A DNA stretch of 64,000 bases from a bacterium (GTDB lineage Bacteria; Planctomycetota; Planctomycetia; Pirellulales; Pirellulaceae). The position numbers were made by a program, and so were the translations under genes. The DNA lies in assembly GCA_016124445.1 (NCBI GenBank), contig WGNR01000012.1, positions 124,001-188,000 on the forward strand. Direction: 5' to 3'. Below the pieces are notes generated by a model. The model made no database searches. It saw only the letters and a program-made list of their open reading frames with translations, and had not been told where the DNA came from. Shown piece after piece: positions 9,201 to 19,400 of this stretch; within the stretch, counting starts at the first letter, position 1; every line of letters starts with the position of its first letter.

Positions 9201-9968
9201 ATGGTTTACGGCCTGTACATTTCGGCAGAGGGTGCTCAAGCACAATCGCGTCGTTTGGAGGTGATCGCGAATAACCTGGCCAACGTCAACACGCCGGGTT
9301 TCAAGAACGAATTCGCGATCCTGCAAGCTCGCGATTCGGAAGCGATCAACGAATACCTCGACTCCCCTGGTTCCGGCTCGATCAACAACATCGGCGGCGG
9401 TGTTGAGGTACGCGACACGCAAACCAACTTCCAGCCTGGCCCGATCACCCCGACCGGCATCCAGTCCGACATCGCGATCCGCGGCGAAGGATACTTTCAG
9501 GTTCAGTACGGGGATCAAACGCTGCTCACACGCGGCGGCAATTTTCTCTTTACCGCCGACGGCCGACTGACAACGCAAGAAGGTTACCCGGTGCTCGCCG
9601 CCGACGGCACTGAGGTCCAAGTCGATCCAGAGGCAAAAGCTGTCCACACCGGTTCCTATTACAACGAACGAGGCGAAGTCACGATCGGCGGCGAGTTGAT
9701 TCCGTTGGCGATCGCCAAGCCGGAGTCGAATGCCGACCTGGTCAAGTTCGGCAACAACTTATTCCGCTCGCTCGGCCCGGTCGAGCAAATCCCGGAAGAA
9801 CAACGCCTGGCCGCACCGGCCATGCTGGAGCGATCGGCCGCCAATCCAATCACCGAAATGATGGCCATGATCGAAACGACCCGGGCCTACGAATCGAACG
9901 TGAACATGATCAAGACACAGGACGAATCGCTGGGCAACTTGCTCGGCCGCGTCCTGCGACAAAATTAA
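9201..9968 (+). CDS. flgF: Flagellar basal-body rod protein FlgF (FlgF/FlgG family)
   Basis: 255 residues from the ATG at 9201 (MVYGLYISAEGAQAQSRR). An in-frame ATG at 9135 would precede the likely transcription start. The N-terminal rod signature IANNLANVNTPGFKNEF, the central DIAIRGEGYFQVQYGDQ and the C-terminal MMAMIETTRAYESNVNMI mark the FlgF/FlgG family of axial proteins, exported through the flagellar type III apparatus. It is called FlgF because the neighbouring gene is the better FlgG match. It is the first gene of the sigma-54 operon and lies 52 bp before flgG. Confidence 0.88.
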   Translation: MVYGLYISAEGAQAQSRRLEVIANNLANVNTPGFKNEFAILQARDSEAINEYLDSPGSGSINNIGGGVEVRDTQTNFQPGPITPTGIQSDIAIRGEGYFQVQYGDQTLLTRGGNFLFTADGRLTTQEGYPVLAADGTEVQVDPEAKAVHTGSYYNERGEVTIGGELIPLAIAKPESNADLVKFGNNLFRSLGPVEQIPEEQRLAAPAMLERSAANPITEMMAMIETTRAYESNVNMIKTQDESLGNLLGRVLRQN

Positions 9969-10020
9969 TACCCCCAATTAAGCCAACACGCGAAGACCAA
10001 GGCGAACAAGGAAGTAAGCC

Positions 10021-10821
10021 ATGAGCGTTCAAACGCTGTACACCGCCGCCACCGGCATGAAGTCGATGCAAACCAAGCTCGACGTCATCTCCAATAACCT
10101 GGCGAACGCTAACACCACCGGTTTCAAGAAGGACCGTTGCAACTTCGAAGACCTGTTCTACGACCATCGTGTTTTGCCAGGTCAGCAGGACAACGTTGGC
10201 AACTACACGCCAACCGGAACCGACATCGGCTTGGGTGCGAGGGTTTCCAGCGTCCAAACTGACTTCGATCAAGGTGCGTTCACCACCACCAATCGCTCGC
10301 TCGACTTGACGATTGAAGGGAAAGGATTCTTTCAGGTCCAAGATCCGACCGGCGAAATCTACTATACCCGGGCCGGAAACTTCTCGGTCAATTCCAACGG
10401 CCAGGTCGTGACGGGCTCAGCAGGGATCGGGCGTCCTATCCAACCGGCGATCACCATTCCGCAAGACGCCACGGCCATCGCAGTCAGCCCCGATGGCATC
10501 GTTTCGGTCCAGCAGCCAAATACCACCACACTGAATGAAGTGGGACAACTTCAGCTGGCGACCTTCATCAATCCGGAAGGCTTGCTGAAGATCGGCGAAA
10601 ACCTCTATCGCGAAACGCAGGCTTCCAGCGCCCCGATTACCGGCAACCCGGCCACCAACGGCCTGGGCCAGGTTCGCAGCGGCATGCTCGAGGCCTCGAA
10701 CGTTGAACCGGTCACCGAACTGATCGATCTGATCACCACGCAGCGATCGTTCGAGTTGAACTCACAAACAATCCAAGCCGGTGATCAGATCCTGCAACTG
10801 ATCTCGAACCTGCGTCGATAG
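10021..10821 (+). CDS. flgG: Flagellar distal rod protein FlgG
   Basis: 266 residues, standard length. The N-terminus SVQTLYTAATGMKSMQTKLD and ISNNLANANTTGFKKDR, the mid segment LDLTIEGKGFFQVQDPTG and the C-terminus LIDLITTQRSFELNSQTIQ are diagnostic. FlgG polymerises into the distal rod that crosses the peptidoglycan and outer membrane inside the P and L rings. The start has a good ribosome-binding site (AAGGAAG). flgA follows after 17 bp, so the genes are surely co-transcribed. Confidence 0.95.
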   Translation: MSVQTLYTAATGMKSMQTKLDVISNNLANANTTGFKKDRCNFEDLFYDHRVLPGQQDNVGNYTPTGTDIGLGARVSSVQTDFDQGAFTTTNRSLDLTIEGKGFFQVQDPTGEIYYTRAGNFSVNSNGQVVTGSAGIGRPIQPAITIPQDATAIAVSPDGIVSVQQPNTTTLNEVGQLQLATFINPEGLLKIGENLYRETQASSAPITGNPATNGLGQVRSGMLEASNVEPVTELIDLITTQRSFELNSQTIQAGDQILQLISNLRR

Positions 10822-10838
10822 GAAACCAAACCAAGACG

Positions 10839-11735
10839 ATGAGCATTTCTTTCGCAACTCGATCGATCTTCAGCCTCCTGGTTGTCGCCATCTTTGCCGC
10901 TTCGGCAATGGCACAAACAGGCGAAGTCGTTCTGAAGTCGTCGGCGATGGTTGGCGGTCCAATCGTTTGCCTCGGGGACGTCGCGACGATCAATTCGTCC
11001 GATCCGCAGCTATTGAGCGAACTTGCCCAAATCGAATTGCTGCCGACGCCGCGGGTCAATCGTGCCATCTACCTGACGATCAACGACATTCGCTCGATCA
11101 TCGGCGCTCGCGGGATTTCGACCAGCGATATCCACGTCTCAGGTTCCAGCCGCGTCCGTATGGAAGCCGCTACTGCCAGCCTGAACGTCGAAGGCAAAAA
11201 CGAAACCGCCAAGAATACTCGCCAGTTTCCTGGTCGCCGCGTGGTCGAAGAACAACTGCCTGAGGTGATGACGGTCGCTCACGTGGTTCGCAACGTGCGA
11301 CGAGGCGAGGTGCTGCGGCCGGAAGATGTTGAAATGCGGGAGCTTTCGGTCGTCCGCCAGGAATCTGGATATCCATCCGATATTCGCCAGGTGATCGGTA
11401 AGGAAGTGACTCGCGGCATCGCGGCGGACCGGCCGATCGGCGACGACGACCTTCGCCAGCCGGTGGTCGTGCGTCGCAACGAAGTGGTCACGGTTTACGC
11501 CTACGCCGGCAACGTGGTCGTTCGCCGCGAGATGCTGGCCTTGAACGACGCCGGCCTGAACGAACTGGTCGAGGTTCAGCCGATCGAGCCAACTCGCTTC
11601 GGCCGAGCTCGCGAAGCGGAACGCTTTCAAGCCAAGGTCTCGGCCCCAGGCGAAGCGATGGTGCTGACCGGGCACATCAACGTTCCGACCGCCAAGCCGC
11701 TGCTACCTCTTCCCAAGCCGGAGGTTCGACGATGA
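10839..11735 (+). CDS. flgA: Flagellar P-ring assembly chaperone FlgA
   Basis: 298 residues with a signal peptide (SIFSLLVVAIFAASAMAQ). The C-terminal part has the SAF-type features VVRNVRRGEVLRPEDVE and RGIAADRPIGDDDLRQP, as in periplasmic FlgA, which helps FlgI form the P ring. Its TGA overlaps the ATG of flgH (ATGA at 11732-11735), indicating translational coupling. Its position next to flgH and flgI fits the role. Confidence 0.9.
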   Translation: MSISFATRSIFSLLVVAIFAASAMAQTGEVVLKSSAMVGGPIVCLGDVATINSSDPQLLSELAQIELLPTPRVNRAIYLTINDIRSIIGARGISTSDIHVSGSSRVRMEAATASLNVEGKNETAKNTRQFPGRRVVEEQLPEVMTVAHVVRNVRRGEVLRPEDVEMRELSVVRQESGYPSDIRQVIGKEVTRGIAADRPIGDDDLRQPVVVRRNEVVTVYAYAGNVVVRREMLALNDAGLNELVEVQPIEPTRFGRAREAERFQAKVSAPGEAMVLTGHINVPTAKPLLPLPKPEVRR

Positions 11736-12436
11736 ACTTGATCCACACGATTTTGGCTTTGCTTTTGACGATCCTTTGCTGCGATGCACTGCTCGCTCAG
11801 CAGAGCGGCCCCGTTTCGAGCCTGGGCCAACGCAACCTTCCTCCCACCGCACCGATGGCACCGGGAAGCCCTTACAACGACACCACCAAGCAGCTTAGCT
11901 GGTACTACCGAGACCTGCCGCCGCCGCGAGAAGTTCAGGTTCATGACCTGGTTCATATCCGCGTCGACGAGAAATCACAGTCCTTTTCCGACGGCGAAAT
12001 CAACCGCCGAAAGCAAGGTCAGTACCAGGCCATTCTGACCGACTGGGTCATGCTGGACGGCCTCGACTCGATCAAGCCTGATCCGCAGTCCAACGGCGAT
12101 CAGAAGATCAAAGGGACGCTCAACCAGCGTCTGAAATCTCAGGCCGAGATGGAAACTACCGAAGGCCTCAAGTTTACGATCGCCGCCGAAGTACAAGAGA
12201 TTCTGCCTAACGGCACGCTAAAGCTGGAAGCTCGCAAGACGATCACCGTGAACGACGAAATCTGGATCTATCACTTGCGGGGCGTTTGCCGCACGCAGGA
12301 CATCAACCCGAACAACACCGTATTGAGCGAACACCTGGCCGACCTGACCATCACCAAGGAAGACCAAGGTTCGATTCGCGACGCCTATCGCCGAGGGTGG
12401 CTGCAAAGCCTGTGGGACAAGGTCCACTGGTTCTAA
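11732..12436 (+). CDS. flgH: Flagellar L-ring protein FlgH
   Basis: 234 residues. A hydrophobic N-terminus (IHTILALLLTILCCDALLAQ) is followed by a mature domain with VHDLVHIRVDEKSQS, then NGTLKLEARKTITVNDE and LRGVCRTQDINPNNTVLS, typical of FlgH. FlgH makes the outer-membrane L ring. FlgH is usually a lipoprotein. Here a Cys pair (16-17) sits where the lipobox would be, but the context is not canonical, so signal peptidase I cleavage after ALLA is equally possible. The presence of P- and L-ring genes implies a diderm envelope. Confidence 0.92.
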   Translation: MNLIHTILALLLTILCCDALLAQQSGPVSSLGQRNLPPTAPMAPGSPYNDTTKQLSWYYRDLPPPREVQVHDLVHIRVDEKSQSFSDGEINRRKQGQYQAILTDWVMLDGLDSIKPDPQSNGDQKIKGTLNQRLKSQAEMETTEGLKFTIAAEVQEILPNGTLKLEARKTITVNDEIWIYHLRGVCRTQDINPNNTVLSEHLADLTITKEDQGSIRDAYRRGWLQSLWDKVHWF

Positions 12437-12469
12437 ATCATGCCCCTTGGCGGAAAGAAGGATAGACAG

Positions 12470-13624
12470 ATGTTTCGCACAACCACCACACAAAACGCTT
12501 CGCTTGTTGCACTCGCCCTGCTGACGTTGATCGTCGGCGGTGCGACGGCTCAAGCACCGGCTCGTCCGGCGGTATCGCCGGCGCAGTATAGCTCGATCGA
12601 TTCGCAACGTTTCCAAATCAACCGGCCGCTCTCAGACTTCGTGCGAGTGAAAGGGCAGGAAGGCAATTACCTGCAAGGGATCGGCCTGGTGGTGGGTCTG
12701 AAAGGAACCGGTGACTCAAATTCGACCCCAACGCATAGCGCGTTGGCCTTGATGCTCAAGCACCTGGGAAGCAACTCCGGTGCCGGCCCTGAAGGGGAAT
12801 ACCTGCCAGAGCAGCTTAAGAACGTGAAGAACACGGCACTGGTTCTCGTGCGGGCCAAAATTCCTGCCGAGGGTGCTGAAGAAGGGGACTTCATCGATTG
12901 CGAAGTGAGTGCCATCTCAGCCAAGAGCCTCAAAGGCGGTTCGCTGGCGATCTCGACACTGCAAGGCCCTAACCCGCACGACAAAACGGTTTGGGCACTT
13001 GCCAGCGGTGCGGTCCAGTCGATCATCGATGATGTCCCGACACGAGGTTTCGTGCAGCAAGGCTGCCGTATCGAAAAGACGATTCGCAATCCTTTCGTCA
13101 CCCAGGACGGCAAGGTCTTTCTGGTGATCAAGGAAGGACACAAAGATTGGCGGATGGCTCAGGAAATCGTCTTCGGCATCAACAACCTGGAACAAAACAT
13201 CAGCCGCGGCAAAAGCGGCCAGATCGCTCGGGCCATCGATCAAAAGACGATCGAAGTGACCGTTCCACCGCAATACAAAGAAGAACCTGTCTTCTTCGTC
13301 TCGATCCTGATGGAAACGCCGATCGTCGATAGCCTGATGAATAACAAAGTGGTGATCAACCGCCATCAGAACTTGATTGTGATCGGCAGCGACGTCGAGA
13401 TCGGTCCGGTAGTGATCAACCACAACGGCATCAAGGTCGAAACGGCCAATCCAGAGGCCTCGAAGTTTGTTTCGATCGATACCCAGCGGCAATACGCTAC
13501 CCGGCTAAAGGATCTGGAAGACGCCCTGACCACGCTCAAGGTTCCGGCCAGCGACATCATCGACATCGTCGAAGCGTTGCATCACCAGGGCAAAGTGTAC
13601 GGCGAACTGATTTACGTCAACTAA
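12470..13624 (+). CDS. flgI: Flagellar P-ring protein FlgI
   Basis: 384 residues from the ATG at 12470, chosen for the AAGGA ribosome-binding site and the signal peptide (SLVALALLTLIVGGATAQ). An ATG at 12440 is possible but unsupported. Diagnostic segments are VKGQEGNYLQGIGLVVGLKGTG (marking residues about 52-73), LTNTALVLVRAKIP-like and VVINRHQNLIVIGSDVEIGP. The protein forms the periplasmic P ring around the rod and follows flgH by 33 bp. Confidence 0.95.
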   Translation: MFRTTTTQNASLVALALLTLIVGGATAQAPARPAVSPAQYSSIDSQRFQINRPLSDFVRVKGQEGNYLQGIGLVVGLKGTGDSNSTPTHSALALMLKHLGSNSGAGPEGEYLPEQLKNVKNTALVLVRAKIPAEGAEEGDFIDCEVSAISAKSLKGGSLAISTLQGPNPHDKTVWALASGAVQSIIDDVPTRGFVQQGCRIEKTIRNPFVTQDGKVFLVIKEGHKDWRMAQEIVFGINNLEQNISRGKSGQIARAIDQKTIEVTVPPQYKEEPVFFVSILMETPIVDSLMNNKVVINRHQNLIVIGSDVEIGPVVINHNGIKVETANPEASKFVSIDTQRQYATRLKDLEDALTTLKVPASDIIDIVEALHHQGKVYGELIYVN

Positions 13625-13659
13625 CCTAGCCAAGCGAAACATCAAACCGAATCCCAGCC

Positions 13660-14082
13660 ATGAACATCAGCTCCCTGACATCGCCGAATACCGCCAACGC
13701 TCCTCAAGGTGCGCTGCGAGAAAAGTTCGACCAGTTCGTGGGCGAATCGATGTTCGGCCAGATGCTCAAGAGCATGCGAAAGTCGCTCGGCAAGCCGGCC
13801 TACTTTCATGGCGGCCGAGCCGAGGAAGTCTTTCAATCGCAACTCGATCAATTAATGGTCGAGAAGATTTCCGACGCGAGCGCCGAGCAGATTTCCAATC
13901 CAATGTTCGAGCTGTTCACCGCCAACATGGGCGCTCGTTCCAATACACCGCAAACCCCGACTGCAACCGCCGAAGAAGCCCAACAGGCAATCGACCAGTT
14001 GGATCAGCTTCAGCGTCAGAACCAGGCCAATACCAACCAAGAAGATTCGGCGGCGATATCGCGGCTCGATCTGTCCGTTTAA
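13660..14082 (+). CDS. flgJ: FlgJ-type rod-binding protein, without muramidase domain
   Basis: 140 residues. The segment FDQFVGESMFGQMLKSMRKS and the following FQSQLDQLMVEKISDAS match the rod-binding (FlgJ N-terminal) domain that caps the growing rod. The glucosaminidase domain of enterobacterial FlgJ is absent, as in many non-proteobacterial lineages, so peptidoglycan opening must be done by another enzyme. The C-terminus is a Gln/Thr-rich tail. It lies between flgI and a FlgN-like gene in the same run. Confidence 0.82.
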   Translation: MNISSLTSPNTANAPQGALREKFDQFVGESMFGQMLKSMRKSLGKPAYFHGGRAEEVFQSQLDQLMVEKISDASAEQISNPMFELFTANMGARSNTPQTPTATAEEAQQAIDQLDQLQRQNQANTNQEDSAAISRLDLSV

Positions 14083-14124
14083 TCCTAAGTAATTTCCACG
14101 CCTAATCAGTGGTTTCAAGCTGTT

Positions 14125-14652
14125 ATGACTTCGCCCACAACTTCAATCGCGGAAATACCGTCGAATTCCCAGCTCGACTTCGAGCAGGAAACGGCCACGT
14201 TTCTGCAGACATTGTCTGACGTTCAAGCCGACCTGCTGAATGTCTTGCATCGTAAACGCGAGCAGATGGTCGCCAACGACATGCAAGCGATGCAGGAAAC
14301 GATGGTCAGCGAGCAAGAGCTCGTCGAAAGGCTGGAGAACCTTCGCGATACCCGGCAAAACCTGCTGGCAAACGCCAAAGGGCAAGGCCTGCCTTCCGAT
14401 AGCTTGCATGCACTTGCCAGGTCTTTCACCGATGGCGAATCTGGCGAATTAGCACAGAAGGCACATCATGCACAAGATGCGATGCGACATATCCAGAACG
14501 AAACGCTCACCAACTTCGTGCTAGCCCAACAAACCGTGCTACATCTTTCGCAATTGCTACAAATCATTGCGACTGGTGGCAAAATCAAACCGACATATGA
14601 AGCGGAGAATGCCTCGAGTCAGGGTGGGACCCTGGTGGATCAGGACGCTTAG
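14125..14652 (+). CDS. flgN: FlgN-like flagellar export chaperone
   Basis: 175 residues, nearly all helical and coiled-coil in character (LSDVQADLLNVLHRKREQMV, QETMVSEQELVERLENLRD). Size, helicity and location directly before flgK match FlgN, the cytoplasmic chaperone that holds FlgK and FlgL for export. Family sequence is poorly conserved, so the call rests largely on position. Confidence 0.75.
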   Translation: MTSPTTSIAEIPSNSQLDFEQETATFLQTLSDVQADLLNVLHRKREQMVANDMQAMQETMVSEQELVERLENLRDTRQNLLANAKGQGLPSDSLHALARSFTDGESGELAQKAHHAQDAMRHIQNETLTNFVLAQQTVLHLSQLLQIIATGGKIKPTYEAENASSQGGTLVDQDA

Positions 14653-14689
14653 ATCGTGCTAGCGCGAGTGGCCGAACGAGGTAACAGGG

Positions 14690-16390
14690 ATGTCCTTATT
14701 TAGTACCCTTCAACAAACGAAGAATGCCCTGCAAGCAGCCCAGATCGGGTTGCAGGTCACGGGCAATAACATCGCCAACGTCAACACGCCCGACTACCTG
14801 CGGGAACGTGTTATCTATACCCCTGCGCCGACGCAAGCGGTCGGCAATCTGCGGTTGGGGCTGGGCGTTCAGGTCGATGGTATCGTTCAACAGGTCGATC
14901 AGTTCCTGGAAGAACGCTTGCGCGGCTCGCGGAGCGATTTATCGAAAGGCGAGGCCGAGCAAAGCACCTACACTCAATTGGAATCGCTCATTGGAGAACT
15001 AAGCGACACCGACATCAGTTCCTCGGTCAACAATTTCTTCGGTTCGATCAACGACATTCTTAACCAACCGGAAGATCTCGGTGTACGGAACCTGACGATC
15101 CTCCGCGGCCAGACGCTGACCGATGACATTAAGCGGATGTACCAGCGCGTCCAGCAGGTTCAAATCGACACCAACGACCGAATCCGAGATGGCGCCAACG
15201 AACTGAATGGCCTGCTGAAAGACATCGCCGATCTGAACACCAAGATCACCACCATGGAAGGTGGCGTGACCAAGAGCGACGCAGTCGGTTTGCGCGATCA
15301 GCGGCAGCAAAAGCTGACCCAGCTTTCGGAATTGATCGGGGTAAAAACGGTCGAGCAGGAGAATGGCTCGGTCTCGGTGTTTGCCGGAGGCGAGTACCTG
15401 GTCCTCAATGGAACGGCCCGCGAAGTTTTCGCGGACGAAGTACCGGCCGACGGCTACAACAAGGTGGAAGTGAAGATCAAGGACTTTGACTCCCCAATCC
15501 AAAGCGACACCGGCAAGCTGGCAGGGCTGGTCAACTCGCGCGACAACATTCTGGGCGGATTTCTGAGCAAACTGAACGACTTTGCCAGTTCGTTTGCCTT
15601 CGAGTTCAACAAGGTCTTCAGTAGCGGGCAAGGTCTTACCGGCTACAAGTCGATCGATGCCGAGCGGCTGGTCAGTACCGGTTCGGTGAACGACGCCCTC
15701 GACCAGGCAGGGCTGCCGTATACACCGGAGAATGGTTCGTTCCAGGTTAAAACGCTCAATCGGCAAACGGGCATTACCGAGACGCACGATATTCAAGTCA
15801 AGCTAAACGGCACGAACGACGACACGACGCTGGAAAGCTTGCGGCAGCAACTGGACGACATCGACGGCATCAGCGCGACGATTTCGCTGGAAGGACGCCT
15901 GCAAATCAAGGCGGACCAGCCCAACGTTGAGTTTGCATTCGCCAACGATACCAGCGGCACGCTGGCCGCTCTGGGCATCGGCACGTTTTTCACCGGCACT
16001 ACGGCCCTCGATCTGGGCGTGAACAAACTGGTCAGCAGCGATCCGGCCAAGTTTGCCGCCAGCAAGTCGGGCATCGGCAAAGATACCGACAACGCGGTCG
16101 ACATGGCGGCATTCGCCGACAAGACGCTCGATTCGTTCAACGGCATGTCACTTACCACGTTTTACAAAGACATGGTCGGGGGCGTCGCCCAGAACTCGGC
16201 GGTCACCAAGGGGGTCACCGATGGATTCCGCTCGTTTAAAGACACGTTAGAAGGACAAAAGCTTAGCGTCAGTGGTGTGAACATGGACGAAGAAGCAGTC
16301 CGCATGATCACGTACCAGCGGCAATTTCAGGCGTCGTCGAAAATGATTGCCACGCTGGACGAACTACTACAAACCTTAGTCAAGCTGTAA
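14690..16390 (+). CDS. flgK: Flagellar hook-associated protein 1, FlgK
   Basis: 566 residues. The N-terminus FSTLQQTKNALQAAQIGLQ with VTGNNIANVNTPDYLRER and the C-terminus VSGVNMDEEAVRMITYQRQF with MIATLDELLQTLVKL are diagnostic. FlgK is the first hook-filament junction protein. Its size is near the family norm, unlike FlgL, flagellin and FliD here, and it carries at most one flagellin-IN-like insert (about residues 350-430). It starts with ATG after GGTAACAGGG and is followed by flgL after 69 bp. Confidence 0.93.
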   Translation: MSLFSTLQQTKNALQAAQIGLQVTGNNIANVNTPDYLRERVIYTPAPTQAVGNLRLGLGVQVDGIVQQVDQFLEERLRGSRSDLSKGEAEQSTYTQLESLIGELSDTDISSSVNNFFGSINDILNQPEDLGVRNLTILRGQTLTDDIKRMYQRVQQVQIDTNDRIRDGANELNGLLKDIADLNTKITTMEGGVTKSDAVGLRDQRQQKLTQLSELIGVKTVEQENGSVSVFAGGEYLVLNGTAREVFADEVPADGYNKVEVKIKDFDSPIQSDTGKLAGLVNSRDNILGGFLSKLNDFASSFAFEFNKVFSSGQGLTGYKSIDAERLVSTGSVNDALDQAGLPYTPENGSFQVKTLNRQTGITETHDIQVKLNGTNDDTTLESLRQQLDDIDGISATISLEGRLQIKADQPNVEFAFANDTSGTLAALGIGTFFTGTTALDLGVNKLVSSDPAKFAASKSGIGKDTDNAVDMAAFADKTLDSFNGMSLTTFYKDMVGGVAQNSAVTKGVTDGFRSFKDTLEGQKLSVSGVNMDEEAVRMITYQRQFQASSKMIATLDELLQTLVKL

Positions 16391-16459
16391 GGAAGGCGTC
16401 ATTCCGCGAGTCCTTTTTACTGGGCCAACACTCAGCCTCGCGGCTACGGATAAATAACG

Positions 16460-19400
16460 ATGGCGAGTATTATTCCGGTTCCCACCGGGCGAACCAGCGA
16501 CTATCTGGCATCGCTCCGGCTGACGAATCAACTATCGTCCGACCAACTCGACTTGCAGAAGCTACAGGAGCAGTTGAGCACCGGTCGGCGTGTGTTGACC
16601 TTAAGCGACGATGCTCCGGCGGCGATTCGTGGAATCACGCTACAGTCGCTCTTGGAACAAAAGAATCAGATTCAAACCAACCTGACGACCAGCCAATCGT
16701 ATCTCTCGGCGACCGATGTTGCCTTGGCCAACGCGCAGAACACGCTGAACGACATGAAGGGTCTGGCGGTTCAACTTTCCGACACGACCTTTTCCGATAC
16801 GGAACTCGCCGCCGCCGGAGAACAGGTCCAGCGTGCCATTCAGCAGTTGACGGACCTGGCCAATCAGCAGTTTCGCGGCCGGTATCTTTTCTCCGGATCC
16901 AACACGACCACCAAGCCGTTCAATTCCTTGGACAACGGCCTGATCCAATACCTTGGCAACACGAGCGGCTTGAACAGCTTCGCCGACATCGATTTGCTGT
17001 TCGATACCACGGTCAACGGCAACGATGCGTTCGGAGCGATCAGCAGCCAGGTCCAGGGGCTTTCCGACCTGAATCCAATTCTGACCGGATCGACCAAATT
17101 GTCGGACCTGCGCGGTGGCAAGGGAATCGACAAAGGTAGCTTTCAGATTTCCGATGGACTCTCGCCGCCGGTAACGATCGATATCAGTTCGGCCAGCACC
17201 GTCGACGATGTTGTTCGTCAGATCGAAGCCAACCCGCCGCCTGGCCGGCAATTGAAAGTTCGGGTAACCAACACTGGCCTGACGGTCGACATCGACGACG
17301 CAGGCGGCGGCAACCTGACGATCAGCGAAGTTGGCGGAAGCCACGTGGCAGCCCAGTTGGGGATTTTGAAACCAGATGGCAACCTCACCAATCCAATTGT
17401 CGGCGCGGATTTGAACCCGCGTCTGACATTGACGACCAAAGTCTCGGACCTGCTGGGATCGAGAGCGCAAGCCATAATCGAATACCCTGGCCAAAACAAC
17501 GATATCCTCGTTAAGGCCAACCAGAACGGTGAATCACTCAACGGCACCAAGATTCAGTTAGTCGACGATAACCTGTTGAAGGCAGGCCCCGGAATTTACC
17601 GCGGCAACGAAATCGTCACCAAAGGTTCGGACCTGCTTCGTCCTCAAACGACGCTTACCCTCGATGGCGCTGACAACAACCTGCTTCTCACGGCCAACGC
17701 AACCGACGGAAGTCTGAATGGCGTGAATATTGTCTTCGACGCGTCCAACGACATCGGCAATAACGCCGTGATCGGACCGACCACGGACGTCAACGGCGTT
17801 CCCACGATCACGGTGCAAGTCGACGACACCGGCGAAACCAACCTGCAAACGCTCGTCAATGCTTTCGTCAGTGATGGGCGATTCGCCGTTGGTACCCCCA
17901 GCGGTTCGACCGAAGGATACGATCCAACCACTTCGGTCGCCGCCACGAACGATGGCAAGAACTTCCTGACAGCCATTACCGATTCTGGCGTCAAAGCCAG
18001 GGCATCATTGCCCCTGATCGGCGGCGGGAACGACTTGAAGTTGATCGCCAACAAATCAGGCGATCAATTCAACAACGTCGAAATCGTGGTTGACGCATCG
18101 AGCGACATTGGTGATACGGCAACGGCCGACTACAGCGACGATGGCACGACCCGCCGCTTGACGATTCATATTGACGACTCGAATGAAACGAGCGTGCAAT
18201 CGGTCATCAATGCGATCGCCAAGGAAGGAACCTTCTCAGCGACCTACGACAACAGCAACGGTGAAACATTCAATCCGTCGGCCTCGGTCAATATCGCCAG
18301 TGCAGGCACCGCGGGCAACACCGGCAATACCGGCGGCGAGGCCGATACCTACTTCGTTCAGATCGCCAATGGAACGACCACGGCAAGCGACCTGATCAGG
18401 GCCTTGAACGACAATCCAACTTTCTCGGCCGATTTCACCGCGTCGATCGACCCGAAAGACACCACGGCTGAATTCCTGACTGCCACGGGTACGGTCGACG
18501 TCGGCGTCACGGGCGAATTGAGCGGCGGCTCTGGAACCAAGTTCGACGCCCAGTCTGGCATTCAGATTCAGAACGGCGGTCAGACTTCCAACTTGACCTT
18601 TGAAGGGGTCAAGACCGTCGAGGATCTGCTGAACGTATTCAATGGCAGCGGTCTAGGGCTGGTCGCCGGTATCAACGCCGATGGCAGCGGGATCAACGTT
18701 CAATCGAACATCAGCGGTGCCGACTTTTCGATCGGCGAGAACGGGGGCCAGACGGCAACCCAACTCGGATTGCGCACGTTCACCGATCAGACGCTGCTGT
18801 CTGATTTGAACTTCGGCCAAGGGGTTTCAGGAACGGATGGAACCGACTTTACGATCACCCGCAACGATGGCGTCAAGCTAGACATCGACCTGTCAACGGC
18901 CAAAACGATTGGGGACGTCCTCAATCTGATCAACAACAATCCCAACAACCTGGATGGCCCCAATTCGGTGGTCGCCAGGCTAAGCGAATTTGGTAACGGG
19001 ATCGAACTGGTCGACGACAACCCGACCGGATTCGATCGCCTGAAGGTCTCGCAAAGTGTTTTGAGCCACGCGGGAGAAGACCTAGGGTTGATTCCGGTCG
19101 GACAGCTCGAGGCAACGGTCTCCGATTCGCCCGATGCGGCCCCGGCGACCGCCGTGGTGAAGTTTGGCGAGCCGAACAATGTGAACAATGCGTTCAAGAT
19201 CACGGCGACCAAGCCGGGTACCAGTTACAACAACATTCAGGTCGAATTCGTCAACAACGCCGCCTCAGGCAACCAGGCCTTGGTGAACTTCGATCCCGCC
19301 ACACAAAAGCTGACCATCGATGTCGATCCGACCCTGACCTCGGCCAATACGGTCATTTCGGCGATCAAGGCCGAAGGGACCTTCGATGCCGAGTTGTATT

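Noticed and set aside
14999..15796. 265-codon open frame on the - strand in flgK
   Set aside because: Mirror frame of the repetitive, GC-rich flgK sequence; no support of its own.
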